DNA from: Chromera velia | Taxonomy: Eukaryota > Sar > Chromeraceae | Length of the DNA: 39,491 nucleotides | Assembly: GCA_018398765.1 (NCBI GenBank) | Contig: JAHBMJ010005713.1 | Location: forward strand, 28,795 to 68,285 | Reading direction: 5' to 3' | In this document: positions 9,997-21,393 of the stretch, in pieces | Numbering within the stretch: position 1 is the first letter of the stretch | Layout of the letters: each line of letters opens with the position of its first letter | The notes under the pieces: model-generated | Told to the model about the DNA's origin: nothing | The model's database searches: none | Seen by the model: the letters and a program-made list of their open reading frames with translations, nothing else | Made by a program: the position numbers and the translations under genes

Positions 9997-12492
9997 ATGT
10001 CGGGAAAGGTTTCCGGGGTCACTGCCATGGAGGCTGTGCCCACTTTTTATCCCAAACTAAGAGACTTGAACAATTTTTGGTCAGCGTGCAATTCCCCCCT
10101 TACCCCGTCTCGTTCTCTTCGTCTGTGGCCTCTGACGGACATGAACCTCCAGGAGTATCCTTTGCTCCAGTTTGTACTTTGCCTTTTGATTGCAACCCCC
10201 CTCTTGCATGTATGTGTGTGTGCAGTGATTATGTGGACAATTTGGCAAGGAAGGTCAAAAGCGCGTGCAAGGTTGGTTGCTCACTTCCTTCCAGACTCAC
10301 TCGGTCCGGTTTTTCGTCCTCGCTGCTTGTCTTTCCCGATCTTGTAAGCTGTTTGTCTCCTTTTCCCTGTATCTTTCTTCAACCCCAACTTCTTCTTCTT
10401 CTTCCAACTTGCGCCCGCGTCTTTTCCCCGATCTCTCTTTCCCTCGCTTGTCTCAAAGATCTTTTCGTTGGTGAAGTGCAGCTGGTTGCACCCAAGAAGG
10501 AGCAAGGGTGGATTCCTCGGAAAGACGGGTACGACACCCCCGAACTTCGGAGCCTGAAGCTGAGTGTGCCCATTGAGCAGAGGGCCGTGCGGCAGGGCAC
10601 CGGGGGAGTGTTTGAGGTCTTCAACGTGGAGAGCAAAGGAATGTTCGTCAGTCAGTTAGTCCTCTACTCAGGTAGTCGTGTACTCAGTCAGTGTCTTCTG
10701 TTGCTTTTATGGCTGTGGCGGCCGTGTAGAAGCGAATTCACCCCGGTCCCTGTTTCTCAGTCTCCCCGTCTCCATTGTTTCTGCTGAGACAGCACTCTCC
10801 ACGCACACGCACACTCCTGGACTTTTGGGCGGCGAGTGAGAGGCAAAGCGCCAAGAGAATGTCCCCCAAGCAGTACATCACGGCAGTTGGAGAAACATGC
10901 GTGGCCAGAAAAAGGAAAGAGACCTGCACGGGTCAGGTTTTAAGAAAGAATGAGCAGCGTTCAGGGGCACTGCAACCAAAGGAGGAAAGAAAGATTGGGG
11001 GAGGCGGCCTCACGTGACTATTCCTGTCAGTGGCCCGTCTTCCAGCAGATTGACTTGCCACCCGCATGCACAACTCCATGAATGCAAAACTATTTGCAAG
11101 TCGCCTTCATGATTGCCATGGCGGAAATGTCAAAAAGAAACAACGAAGGACACGGTGAATTTGCCCGGACGAATCTTTGCAGGACACTTGAAGAGTACCG
11201 TCGCGAGGCCGAGGTGATCTCCTCGGAGTGCAGGCATCTGGATGTTGCCATGAAGAGGGAGAGGGGAGAGGTACCGGAGGAAGACGTTGAACGCGACTTC
11301 TGGAGACAGGTTTGTTGGTGTGATCGAAGGAAATATTTTGTAATTCGCCCTTTCTTCTCTCCTCCACACACTTTTTGAGACAGGATTGTTGCTTTGGAGT
11401 TTTTGCGTGTGCCTCAGTGTGCCTCTATGTGCGAGTGTCTTTGTCGGTCTCTGTTTGTATGAGCCTGTGGAGGTGTGGGGGGGATCCTGTTTCGCCTATG
11501 GACTCCTTGGGGCTGCTTCAACGGTAGTGGGGGCACTCTTTCGCATTCATGCGGCCGTGCAACTTTCTTTCTGTGTGTACGCATGAAACGGAGTCACCAC
11601 ACATCTCCACGAAGACCGACTGAAGGAACTCCAGGTGTTATGTCACCTCTTTCTCTTTTGATTGTGCTGGAACGCGCAGGTTGGCACGAGCAGGCCGGCC
11701 ATCTACGGAGCGGATCAAGGGGGGATGACCTTCTTTGACGACGAGTCGCCGTTCAAGTTCAGCGACATGAAGGGAGACCTTCTGCGCTGCCTTCCTGTGG
11801 TGCCAGGTGTAAACACAACCTACACATACGTCGGTCAGTTGGTTGTTGTGCTTGGCTTGCCCCACTTTGAGAAAGATTCTCGGCGGCTTCTCTTGTGCGT
11901 CTGCTCTCTTGTACCCCGCCTTTGCATCGCTTTCTGGCACGAGGGCCTCTGTCTTCTTCATCCCTCTTCTTGCTCCTTATTGGAGTGTGTCTTTTTGTGT
12001 TTACGGGCGTTTTGTCCCCCCTTTCTCTCTGATAATCCTCTTTTGAACTCGCAGGAATGTGGCGCACGTGCTTTGCGTGGCATAAAGAAGTGAGTCATCC
12101 GTCGACTGTCTGTGGATTAGTCAACTGACTCTGTCTCTCTGACTTGCTCTCCCTCTCCCTGCCTGTCTCGCTCTCTCTCTCCGTGGCTCTTCTCTTACTC
12201 GCTCACTCACTTACTCACTCTCCCACTCTCTCGCTATCTTTGCCGTTCTGTCTGCTGCCTGCTGCCTGCCAGTACATCTGAAAAGAAGCTTGAAGGCCGG
12301 TTGACTCACCTTTTCACATAACCTTTTAATTTCAAAAACGACCTGCTGGACAGTCAGTCGATCTCGCTCGCTGAAAGTCTTTTAAAAGGACGGGGGGGAC
12401 AACGGGGGGATATTCCTCCAGTTTGTCGATCTGTCTTCATGTCCGTGTGTACGTCGTGTCTCTGTATGTACGTATCCACATCTGCACGTCGG

Positions 12493-12525
<33 letters not shown>

Positions 12526-15500
12526 TTTTCTTTCTTTCTCTTTCGAGCAGGACATGGACCTTCCGTCCGTCAACTACCTGCACTCTGGGGCACCCAAGTG
12601 AGTGAGCGAGTGGGTGGGTGAGTTAGGAAGAGGAAAAACGGGCAGGCGGAATGCCGCTCTCTAGGGACTTCAAAGGCGTTCTACGCTCCTCCTTTTCCAG
12701 TGCCTTCTGTGGTTAACTTTCCCCGCCCAGCGGATCGTGCCACTCACCACCTTGCCGACTCCCGCGTTGACATTTGTATGCCTTGATGGCTTGGTTGCAT
12801 GCAGAACATGGTACATAATCCATCCGAAGGACAACGAGAAGTTTGAAGAGCTCCTGAAGATCGAATTCGCAGATCAGTCAGTCAGTCAGTCAAGTCTCCG
12901 ACAGTCGAAGCTCCTGACTGCTCTTGCCTGTGCCCCCCTCCCTCACTAGCTTCCTGCTTGCCTGGATGTCATTCGGTTTTCTCGCTTGTGGGCCGATGAG
13001 GACCTTTCTGAAGGAAGCTCTACTTGCCTCTTTTCCGTCTCTCCTTGCATGGTGTCTTCCGTCCCTCACTCAGTACTTCGTCCCTTTCCCTCCTCCACCT
13101 CCTCTGTCTTCCTGGCCATTCATCCTCCACGTGGGTTGCCTCCTTCTTTTTCCCTTATCTGCACCTATCTGCCGTCCTGCCTGCCTGCCTGCCTGCCTGT
13201 CTACGTGCGTGCAGGTACGGAGCGTGCTCCCAGTTTGCGAGACACAAGAGCATCCTCGTGAGCCCCAAGGTGAGAAAGAGAAAACCATGGGGGGCGTGTG
13301 GGGTCTCAGAAAAGGGGGGGGGGCAGGTGCACTTAATTGTATCCATGAATTTCTGGAGATTCGTTGGGAGGGTGTGTCGCTTGCATGATCATCTGAGGAG
13401 TGAATGTCTCTGTCGTCTTGCATTTGACGCTCTCTCTGTCGCCTGAGCTGTCGAGGTTCTCGTAAAGAATTAGAGTCCCCAGAGTCTCTTGGTCCATTCG
13501 AAAGATGGCATAGTCTTTTAGTTCTGTGAAGGAGACCTGTCCTTGTGCTTTTGTCTGCCTTTTCTGTGTGCTTGTGAACCTGAGAGACGGGGGGAAAAGA
13601 AAGAGATTTGAAGACGTACCTTGCGTCTCTCTGCTTGTGTGTGTGCAGGTGCTGAGGGCAAGCAACATTGAGGTCACCAGAGTCACCCAACACCCTGGGG
13701 AGTTCATGGTCCTCTTCCCGGCCTGCTACCACTCTGGCTTCAACCATGGGTCCGTCTGTGTGTCCGTCTGTCTCATAGAATCAGTACAAAACAAGGAAGA
13801 ATGAGAAACTTTGTCATTTCAGAAGAGGGGCCTGCATAGACTTGCACGTACTTTCTGTGCTGTGTGAATTCAAGGATGCGCCCGTCCTTTCTTCCAAAGG
13901 GATTCGACTAGGCTTTCTTCTGCATGTGCTCGGTTCGTCCGCTGCCTTGGCCCTTCCTCCTTTGCTCCCTCCCGTCCCTGGCTCTCGCATGCACACAGGA
14001 TAGTGGAAGCCGAAATGAAATGAATTGTCTTTTCCCTTCGTGTGTTTGCATCCATCTTTCAATTCCCCCCATGATTTCTCTCTCTCTCCCGCCCTCTGTT
14101 CCTCTTTACCTTTCTCGGCCGTGGGTTTTCATTTGTTGTCCCCCTCATTCTTCAAGACAAGGAAGGAAGTGAACTCCGTTTTGAGGCTCAACGTGAATGC
14201 AACACAATCGACTTAACGCAATAAATACATACACTGCAGTTTCAACATGGCAGAAGCCATCAACTTCGGGATCAGGAGTTGGTTCCCTCGAGGGATCTCT
14301 GCCTCCGTCTGCCAGTGCTCCAGGGCACAGAGCAGCGTCTCGTCAGTCAGAGTTCCTTTCTTTCTTTTGTGCCAGACGTTCATAGACAACGTTGTTCTGT
14401 TCTTTGATGTCACGCTCGGCCTGTCGTTCTTTTCGTTCTTTCCTGAGTGCGTTGCCTTGGTCAGTGTGGCTGCGGGCTTGTTCTCTTGTTTTCTTTCCTC
14501 TCTCTCCCCTTCCTTCTTTTGAAGGGGGTCTCCTCTGGAAGAGTGATGGAAGGGAACTGATTTTTTTTCTACCTTTTTTCATTCTCTTTTTTGGTCTCTT
14601 CCTTTCTTTTTTCATTGCCTATACCTCGGTCTTCTTGTCCTTCGCGACACAGCAGTCAAAGAGTTCTTCTTCGCTTTCCGTTGGCTGCTGCTGTTCTTGA
14701 GGTTTCCCCGGAAGGGTACCCGTGAGGCTACGTGCAGACAGAGAAAAGACGCAAGCAAGGGAGAGGGAAACAAAACACTCCGGCCGTGTGCGTGGATGGT
14801 GCGTGTGTGCAGAATCTCTGTGCGTTCTGTAGTGATGGGGAACTTCGAGAAAGACGAGGTGGACGAGATCATGGAGGGTCCGTCCGTTTGTTTTTTTTTT
14901 TCTTTTCTTTTTCTGTTTGCGTGGGTGCTCGTAGGGCGTGTCTTTGTTTGTCCTTCCCTCAGACTCTCTCCCCCTCTCTCTCTGGATGTTTCTGCACGTG
15001 CCCTGCTGAATCGTCTCATGATCTGGTTTGCTGGAATGTGACCTTGGGCATTTGCTGCTTAATTTCTTTTGCCTGGTGGTAGTTTTTACTGTGCATTTCT
15101 CTTCTCTGAATTGTCCCTTCGCTTCCGATCTTTCGATATGCGTGTCCGTGTGTGTGTTTGGGTGGAGGGATGGGGTAAGAAAAGAAAGGAAAAACGGGAA
15201 GATCCAGTCGAATTCTCTCTCTTTCTCCTCCCTTCTCCCCTCCTCTTTCGGTCCTTGTGTGTGTTGCAAGCGCGTTCGATCAGATGCCGAGCAGAGAGCC
15301 TACAAGGAAGGCTGGCTTTCCCGTCAGGGCCGACGGGCATCTCTAGATAACAAGCGCGCCCTCGACTCCTCCGCTTTCTCCTCAGAAGATGCCCCCATGA
15401 GGTCGGGGGGCCCTTCCCCGAATGCCGCCTCGTCATCCTCTTCTTCCTCTTCCTCTTCTGCCGCTTTTGGGCTAAGGGGGGGGGGACCTCCAGAGAAGAA

Positions 15501-15939
15501 GCAGAGATCGCAGCAGCAGACAAACACCAGCAGCAAGAACGTGTACGACGCCGAGATCGTCTTCAGTTCCGATGACGAGGACTTGTCCGATCGGGACGCC
15601 CCTCCCCCTTCCATCCGGAAGCCCTCCATGAGCTCCATCAGGGGCTCTTTGCCCTCCAGTCTCTTGTCCCGCGCTTCTCCCCACGCCTCCGCCTCTGCTG
15701 CAGCAGCAGCTGCCGTGCCAAGAAGCTCGAAGCCCTTCCCCCCCGCTCCCCCCGTGATGGTACCCAGGGGTGTGAGTGAGGCCAGCAGGGGGATGCGAGA
15801 GGAGGCAGACAACGTCGAGCTGCCCGATGAGCCTCCCGAGCCTCCTCTCTTCCCCCCCACAGGAGATCAGCTGGGCCCCCCCGGCACTGCACAGCGCCCA
15901 CTGCTCATCGATGTCGACGTGATTAACATCGATGACTGA
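9997..15939 (+). CDS. KDM4: KDM4/JMJD2-type JmjN-JmjC histone lysine demethylase, multi-exon
   Basis: Family enzymes remove methyl groups from histone H3 lysine 9/36 in the nucleus, using Fe(II), 2-oxoglutarate and O2. JmjN: exon 1 (9997-10079, VPTFYPKLRDLNNF), exon 2 (10226-10271), and an exon from 10482 (LVAPKK). JmjC exons: one ending at 11309 (EEDVERDFWRQ), 11680-11833 (AIYGAD, NTTYTYVG), 12055-12089 (GMWRTCFAWHKE), 12551-12597 (DMDLPSVNYLHSGAPK), 12805-12876, 13215-13269, 13649-13749 (GEFMVLFPACYHSGFNHG) and 14240-about 14341. All ligands are present: Fe His/Glu in WHKED and His in YHSG; 2OG-contacting Tyr (IYGAD), Asn (VNYLH) and Lys (GAPK); zinc C-x5-H (CSQFARH) and C-x-C (CQC). Phases agree for the junctions from 11680 onward to 14240. 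Exons between 10640 and 11309, around 14813-14885, and the exact start of the last exon (about 15271) are less sure. The last exon is Ser/Ala/Pro-rich, without PHD or Tudor domains, and ends in IDVDVINIDD then TGA. Confidence 0.92.
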
Positions 15940-16452
15940 CGGAGGGAGGGGGGAAGCGCCCGGTCGGTCGATAGATCCATTAATTGACTCATTCATTCAT
16001 CGATCTTTCAATCAATCCAATGGATCAACCGTCCGTCCGTCCGTCCGTCCGCTCGTGCATGTTGGAATGGGCGTGTGGATGGATAGATGCATGGATGGAT
16101 TGACAGACGGGGGGCGAGGGGGGTCGTGCCTTGAAGGACTGATGGCTTTGGTGTACACATATGAAGGAGAGGTGTCAGTGGACGATCCCTAGAAGTCATC
16201 GGTCTCTCTCGAGGTGCGTGTTTTCCCTCCCTTCCCTTCCCTTTCCTTCCCTTTCCCTCCTTGAGGAAGGAAGACACTTCCTTCGACTCTCCATGCACAG
16301 TGCGTGGATGGAGCTGTATTTATCTACATGCGTTGTACCTTGCAACGATTTTGTGCAGTCATGGTAGTGCATACGCAGTCACTTGCGGTTTGCTGCTTCA
16401 CAACTAGATTTACAATCGGACCGGCGCGTTATAGAGGATAGACAACGACCCG

Positions 16453-16492
<40 letters not shown>

Positions 16493-17687
16493 AGACGGGG
16501 GGCGGGGGGAATGGTAGAGAGAGGGAGGCAGAGAGACCATCTGACAGACGTGCAGCACTTGCAAAGAGTGGAATGGAGCCAAGTGCGGTGAAATGGAGCC
16601 AAGTGCGCAATTACAGATGATCATGTGTGTCTCGTGCTGCATGAATTCCCCCCTCCCCCATCTGTTTGTAGACCCGCCGTTTTTACGTCCAGTTGAGGGT
16701 GGGAGACCCGATCTTGCTGTCTCAACAGTTCGTGCTGCCAGCGTGATAGCCAGCGTCACAACCATGTGGATGTATGCACAGATTCATGCATGTGCCGATC
16801 AGCCCATTCAAATTGGGGTGACCCTCTGGAATATGAATTTCCCCCTGAATGTCTCGGAGTCGATCAACTTGCAAGTCAACTTGCATGCAAAGACGAAAGA
16901 ACCTTAGACCCAGGCTTACTAGCCACCGACCGGCCTAGTAACCTGCACAACGCTAGGCACAACGCATCCAGTAGGCTTGCATAGGCCTAGGCATAGGCAG
17001 TCGGACAAACACGACTCCGAAGATGAATCGAACTTTGCGTGTATGTGTATATCATGACAGCCAGACACTGGGATAGACAAACACTATCATTCTTCAAATT
17101 TAAGGCTTGTTCACTATATAAAATTATCATGAACTAACAGCGAGGAACTCAGATTGCATTAAATTGTATTTTAATTCTCTATCAAATTTAAGTTTTTAGA
17201 TGTTTTTAGTTGATATATTATGTATGTATATCTCTAGGTCTAGCTCTAGGTTTATCTTTCGCTAAATCTCCAAACATATCTAACAATTTTTCCAGATGGA
17301 ATCTGATCACATAAAGCTTAGAAACATGATTGGCACGCTTTTATAGTTTCCTAGTTAGTTCCACTATAGGAACAATAGATAGAACATCCTAAGAACACTA
17401 GTAAGAACATCCTAAGAACTTATTTATAGATCGAATATAATATCAGCTTTGAATGTCTAAACCGATATGGGAGAGATCCAAAGCTCCATCAATGACGATC
17501 ATATTGGGGCAGCTGGAGGAGCAGTTTAAACTAGAGTTTAAATGACTTACAAAAATTCTTTTACAGTTATAAGCTAGCTAGCAACCTAGTAACTAGCTTA
17601 GTAATTAATTAGCAGTTTAACGCTAGGCTTTAGGAAAGCATCTGACGTGATGATATTGACAAAGTTTTTTGTAGGTATTTAATTCAT
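15940..17687. other. Gene-poor spacer, AT-rich in its right half
   Basis: After the demethylase stop come GATG/TCCG-type short repeats (16020-16100), a (GA)n run, and mixed sequence to 16900. CTAGG/CCTAGG-rich words follow (16910-17000), then a strongly AT-rich part (17040-17690). Only short unsupported frames occur. No tRNA or other RNA gene was recognised. It lies between the 3' ends of two convergent genes. Confidence 0.5.
16456..16488 (+). repeat. (GA)n microsatellite
   Basis: A nearly pure GA run of about 33 bases in the intergenic spacer. Confidence 0.9.
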
Positions 17688-17693
17688 TTTATT
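17688..17693 (-). terminator. Possible polyadenylation signal of the proline-rich gene
   Basis: AATAAA on the minus strand lies about 110 bases beyond the stop codon at 17803-17805. The flank is AT-rich, so a chance match is quite possible. Confidence 0.35.
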
Positions 17694-17802
17694 GCTAAAT
17701 TGTTGATTCAATGTTGAATAAAGTTTTGCCAAAACGGAATCCAGAATCTTTTTAAAATTATAGTGCAGATAACTTCCAGATGGAAGACGGCACGTTAACG
17801 TT

Positions 17803-20519
17803 TCATGGACAAGGATTACAACCGTCACCCACACTCGCCTCGCTTTCATTGAGACCAGCAGGTGCACCTATTTGTGCCCCATCATTGAGAGACGGTGCCC
17901 GAGGACCCGTTGGGACCCTCCGTTGAGGACCTGCCAGGGCCTTTGGCTGATGACCCAAAACCTGGGGCTGTCGCGAAGGGTTCGGCCACGGACGCACCGG
18001 TGGATGAGCAGGGCCCGGTCCGACAGACACAGGGGGATGCTGAGCAGGACGTCGTCCTGCCGTTGTTGTTGCCGACAGAGGTCCAAGAGGATAGGGCCCG
18101 ATTCTCGAGAGGGGGGGTGGAGACGCCCGCGTGAAGTGCAGGGAAGGTGGGGGTGATGGTGAATTTGAAGCTCCTTGGAGATGCGAATGGGGGACACCCG
18201 GAGGGGGCGGACGGACAAGCGGGGGCGGAGGTGGGGAAATGGGGGGAGATAAAGGTCGATTGTTAGGCAGGAAAGGGGAAAGAGCAGCTTGGGGTGCGTG
18301 GAGGGGTGGGGGGGTGGTGGGACGGAAGGTGGACTTTGCATGGGCTCTTCGGGGCGGGGTGAGAAGGAAGGGGGGGTTCACAGAGAGCGGACGAGGCGGT
18401 CCGAGTGGAGTGACGATCTGGGGAGATGAGGGGCAAGTTCGAAGGGTCTGATGACTTCTGTTGGTGGTTGAAAGGCTTGGAGGGAAGGGAAATGCGACAG
18501 GGGTGAAGGCTTGAACACCGGGAACGGCGGGGCGGGCGTGTTGTTGCAATGGCACCCTGAGAGGATAGTCCCTGGCGATGCCGGGGCCCTGTGGGGGTAC
18601 TCCGGGGACCGCATGGGTCCATGGGGGCCGTACGATGGGGCCTCTGAAGGGTGCAGGTACAAAGGTGTGGTGCGTCGGTACGCGTGGATCCGCACTGAAG
18701 GGACGGAGGGGAACAGGGCGGACTCCCATGTGCATGGGATGATGGACGGTGGAAAGTCTGGTTGGCATGGGACCTGTTGTTAGTCTTATGTGGCTAAAAG
18801 AAAAAGCTGGACCGGCAGAGGCGGCGTAATGAGGAATGATGCGGCGTGGCGGGGAGAAAATGGTTTTGGAAAGTGGAGGGACCCGAAAGGGAAGGGCCCC
18901 GGGAACCAGGGACCCCGGCACAGCTGAGAGCATTCTTGGTGGAGTGGGCCCCGAGTTGATAGTAGAACTTCCAGAGAAGATTGGATGTGGTCTGGTGAGG
19001 GGGAAAGACTGGAAGAAATCGTGTGGAAGAGATGTGACAGTTGAAGCTGCCAGGGGAACAAAAATGTCTGGCCAAGCGGACTCGATCCTCTCGTCCTCCT
19101 CTTCGTTACTCGGACGGTCCTCAACTTCCTCCTCGCCATGACCTTCCAGTCGGACAACGCTGCTCGCACACCGAGACACATCTACACCTGGAGCCCCTGG
19201 AGGGTCAATAGGCGGTCTCTGCAACCCCCCTGCTGTTCCTGTGCGTGTGTCCGGAGAAACCCCTGTCGGCAGGGCAATGACAGTCTGTGCCGCACTTGTA
19301 ACGATTCGGGATGCACCTGCGGCAGGGGCAGGCAGCGAGTTCCCAGAGAAACTCCGAATGATGCCCCCCCCAACTTCAACCTCCCGTTCTTCCTCTGTAT
19401 CGGCACGCAATGGTGGAGGGTTGGGGTCTTTGTCCTTTTCCGTGTGTATGGTCGGACTCCGATCCGCTTCCCTTTCCCCGCCGGGCTGAGGTCCCTTTGG
19501 CCAGTCGATGGGAGGGCGGCCAGCCGCACTGACTGCATCTGTGCCGCTGTCGACTGAGGCTGCTGCTGAGGTTCTGATGGCAGGTGTTTGCGATGATTTG
19601 GGTCTGGAGGGTGCGGGCTGGTCTTCCAGCCGGCTCTTCAAATCTTGTATCTGCATTGAGCTCAAAGGGCGTTGTGGATATTGATTCAAGAGAGGATAAA
19701 CCTTTCGGAATCATGATGAGAAAAAAACTTTGAGAACAAAAGCCGCGAAGGTTTGCTTTGCACATTGTTGGATGGACCGAGCGAGTGACGAGGCCCTTTC
19801 ATGAAAAGGGAGTCAGCAATACCTCAGAGATCTTTTGTATCGATACCAAAATCAATTTCTCACACATATTTGATTCCCATGCCCACACACTTCACACTGT
19901 CCCGCCCCGTCTCCACCCACCCTGAGTGCCATGGTGTCGTTCCCGTTTTTCAAATAAGCCATGCGGGTGGCGAAGGACCAGGCGAGGAAGTCTGTGGGGA
20001 GTCGGTACTTCTGCATGAGAGAGAGAGAAAACACACACGCACAGACAATGAAGGCAACTCAGGGTGGGGGGAAAGGAAAGGAATGCAGGAGAGAGGCAGT
20101 AGAGGGAATATGGGAAACAATGGTTGCTCACTCTTCGGACGACTTCCTTCAGACGAGAGTGCTACATAGAGCAATGAAACCAGCATGAACCCGCGGGAAT
20201 GAATCGACAGATAAATTGACGTTTTTCTTTGACCTGTCGAAACAGCAAAAACGGGGAGTGAATGGGTCAGTGTCGAAAGAATTCATTTCTGTCTCCTCTT
20301 TTCTTTTTTCTTCCTTTCTCTGAGAGATTTGTCTCTCTCTTGCTTATCTCTGCTGCATCTCATGCTGCGGAAGGAAAACTGACGAACCGTCCCCTCCTCA
20401 TCATCTGAGGATTCGCCGCAAGGGGGCGTGGCCACCCCAGGACGTCCTTCGGGAAGAAAACGACGCGCCGGCCTTCCGCCCGTCGTGCCATCCCCGTCAG
20501 ATGCACAGCGAGATGCGAC
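17803..20519 (-). CDS. Unrecognised protein: helical N-terminal exons and a long proline-rich C-terminus
   Basis: Four minus-strand exons join with consistent phases: 20519-20384 (enters in mid-codon; includes RRAEGRRVVFFPKDVLGW), 20161-20132 (HSRLKEVVRR), 20010-19921 (KYRLPTDFLAWSFATRMAY then LKNGNDTMALR) and 19701-17803 (VYPLLNQYPQRPLSSMQIQ onward). Boundaries have CAG or TAG acceptors and GT donors. The exons at 20161-19701 code for what looks like a compact helical domain of about 60-70 residues; I do not recognise the family. The final ~630 codons are rich in Pro, Arg, Ser and Gly with PPPP runs and an acidic patch (EEEVEDRPSNEEEDERIESAWPD-type, nt 19065-19140), likely disordered. The first exon has a competing acidic frame (CGESSDDEEG), so its frame is less sure. 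The 5' end is not identified; the zinc-motif exon at 20798-21022 may belong here. Stop TGA at 17805-17803. Confidence 0.6.
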
Positions 20520-20666
20520 CTGCAAAAAATAAGAAGAATCGTCAAATGAAAGCAAACCCACCCAAGGTCTATTCTTGCGCGTCTGTGCCAACTGTGATTC
20601 ACTGCAGAGACTGAAGAAGGGTGCACCAACAGGTTCGTTTAATGGACTAATACATACTTTCTCCCC

Positions 20667-20667
<1 letters not shown>

Positions 20668-20710
<43 letters not shown>

Positions 20711-20723
20711 TACACAAACACAC

Positions 20724-20767
<44 letters not shown>
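20668..20767 (+). repeat. Compound (CT)n-(CA)n microsatellite
   Basis: (CT)n at 20668-20688 runs directly into (CA)n with a few T interruptions to 20767. It lies immediately downstream, in minus-strand terms, of the zinc-motif exon. Confidence 0.95.
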
Positions 20768-20773
<6 letters not shown>

Positions 20774-20797
20774 AATCCTTGACGACTGTTTGCTCAC

Positions 20798-21022
20798 ATT
20801 CGGGGACGCGGGTCTCGTGTGGAGGTTCCCGGGGAGGCTCTGCCTTCCGCTTGCGCGAGGAGCACCATTGACCTTCAATTCCCAATTTTGTGCTTCGGAA
20901 TTTTGCTCAGCGCACCCTGGAGCAGAAGCGTACTCTCCACAGCAAGACCAAGAATCGCCATAACGAACGTGTCCCGGGTGAATCATGCATTTGCCCTGCG
21001 TCAGCCGAGGGGGGCTCCCAGT
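20798..21022 (-). CDS. Candidate exon with a C-HPG-CCG-GC zinc-binding-type motif
   Basis: A minus-strand exon of up to 75 codons follows a strong acceptor (TTTCTTTGCAG) and can end at the donor GTGAGC at 20797. Its frame contains GKCMIHPGHVRYGD, then WSCCGEY, then APGC. The spacing Cys-x2-His-Pro-Gly ... Trp-x-Cys-Cys-Gly ... Gly-Cys resembles small Cys/His zinc modules such as CHORD-like or related HPG/CCG fingers, but the usual last ligand is not obvious. It could be a 3' exon of the EF-hand gene: joining from a donor at DLE| near nt 21455 is phase 0. It could instead be a 5' exon of the proline-rich gene. Neither linkage can be settled from sequence alone. Confidence 0.45.
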
Positions 21023-21106
21023 CTGCAAAGAAACGAAACACGTGCGTGGAGCGGAAGCAAATGAGGGGTGAAAAAAGGACGGTCTGCTCCTTGCATTCAT
21101 GGGAGC

Positions 21107-21111
<5 letters not shown>

Positions 21112-21157
<46 letters not shown>

Positions 21158-21189
21158 TGTGTGTGCATGTGTGTGAGTGAGAGAGAGAG
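21112..21189 (+). repeat. Compound (CT)n-(GT)n-(GA)n microsatellite
   Basis: (CT)n at 21112-21140, (GT)n at 21141-21176 and (GA)n to 21189. Its GT-GA part is the reverse complement of the CT-CA array at 20668-20767. Confidence 0.95.
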
Positions 21190-21393
21190 CTGGAATAATG
21201 GATTGTGACTAACTCACTGTTTGTTCTCGTTTCTGGTAGACTGAGCGAACATCGAAAGCGGCACAATCCCCCAACACTTTCTTGACTACTCAAAAGCCAG
21301 AATCGCAAGGTTATCCTCTGATCGTGTGCATTCAGTTTCCTTTCAGAGCTGTTTATGCTTCGGAGGAAAAAAAGGACAGTTTTTTTCTTTTTT

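Noticed and set aside
16900-17000. CTAGG-rich palindromic stretch considered as a tRNA gene
   Set aside because: No cloverleaf, T-loop GTTCRA box or anticodon arm could be formed.
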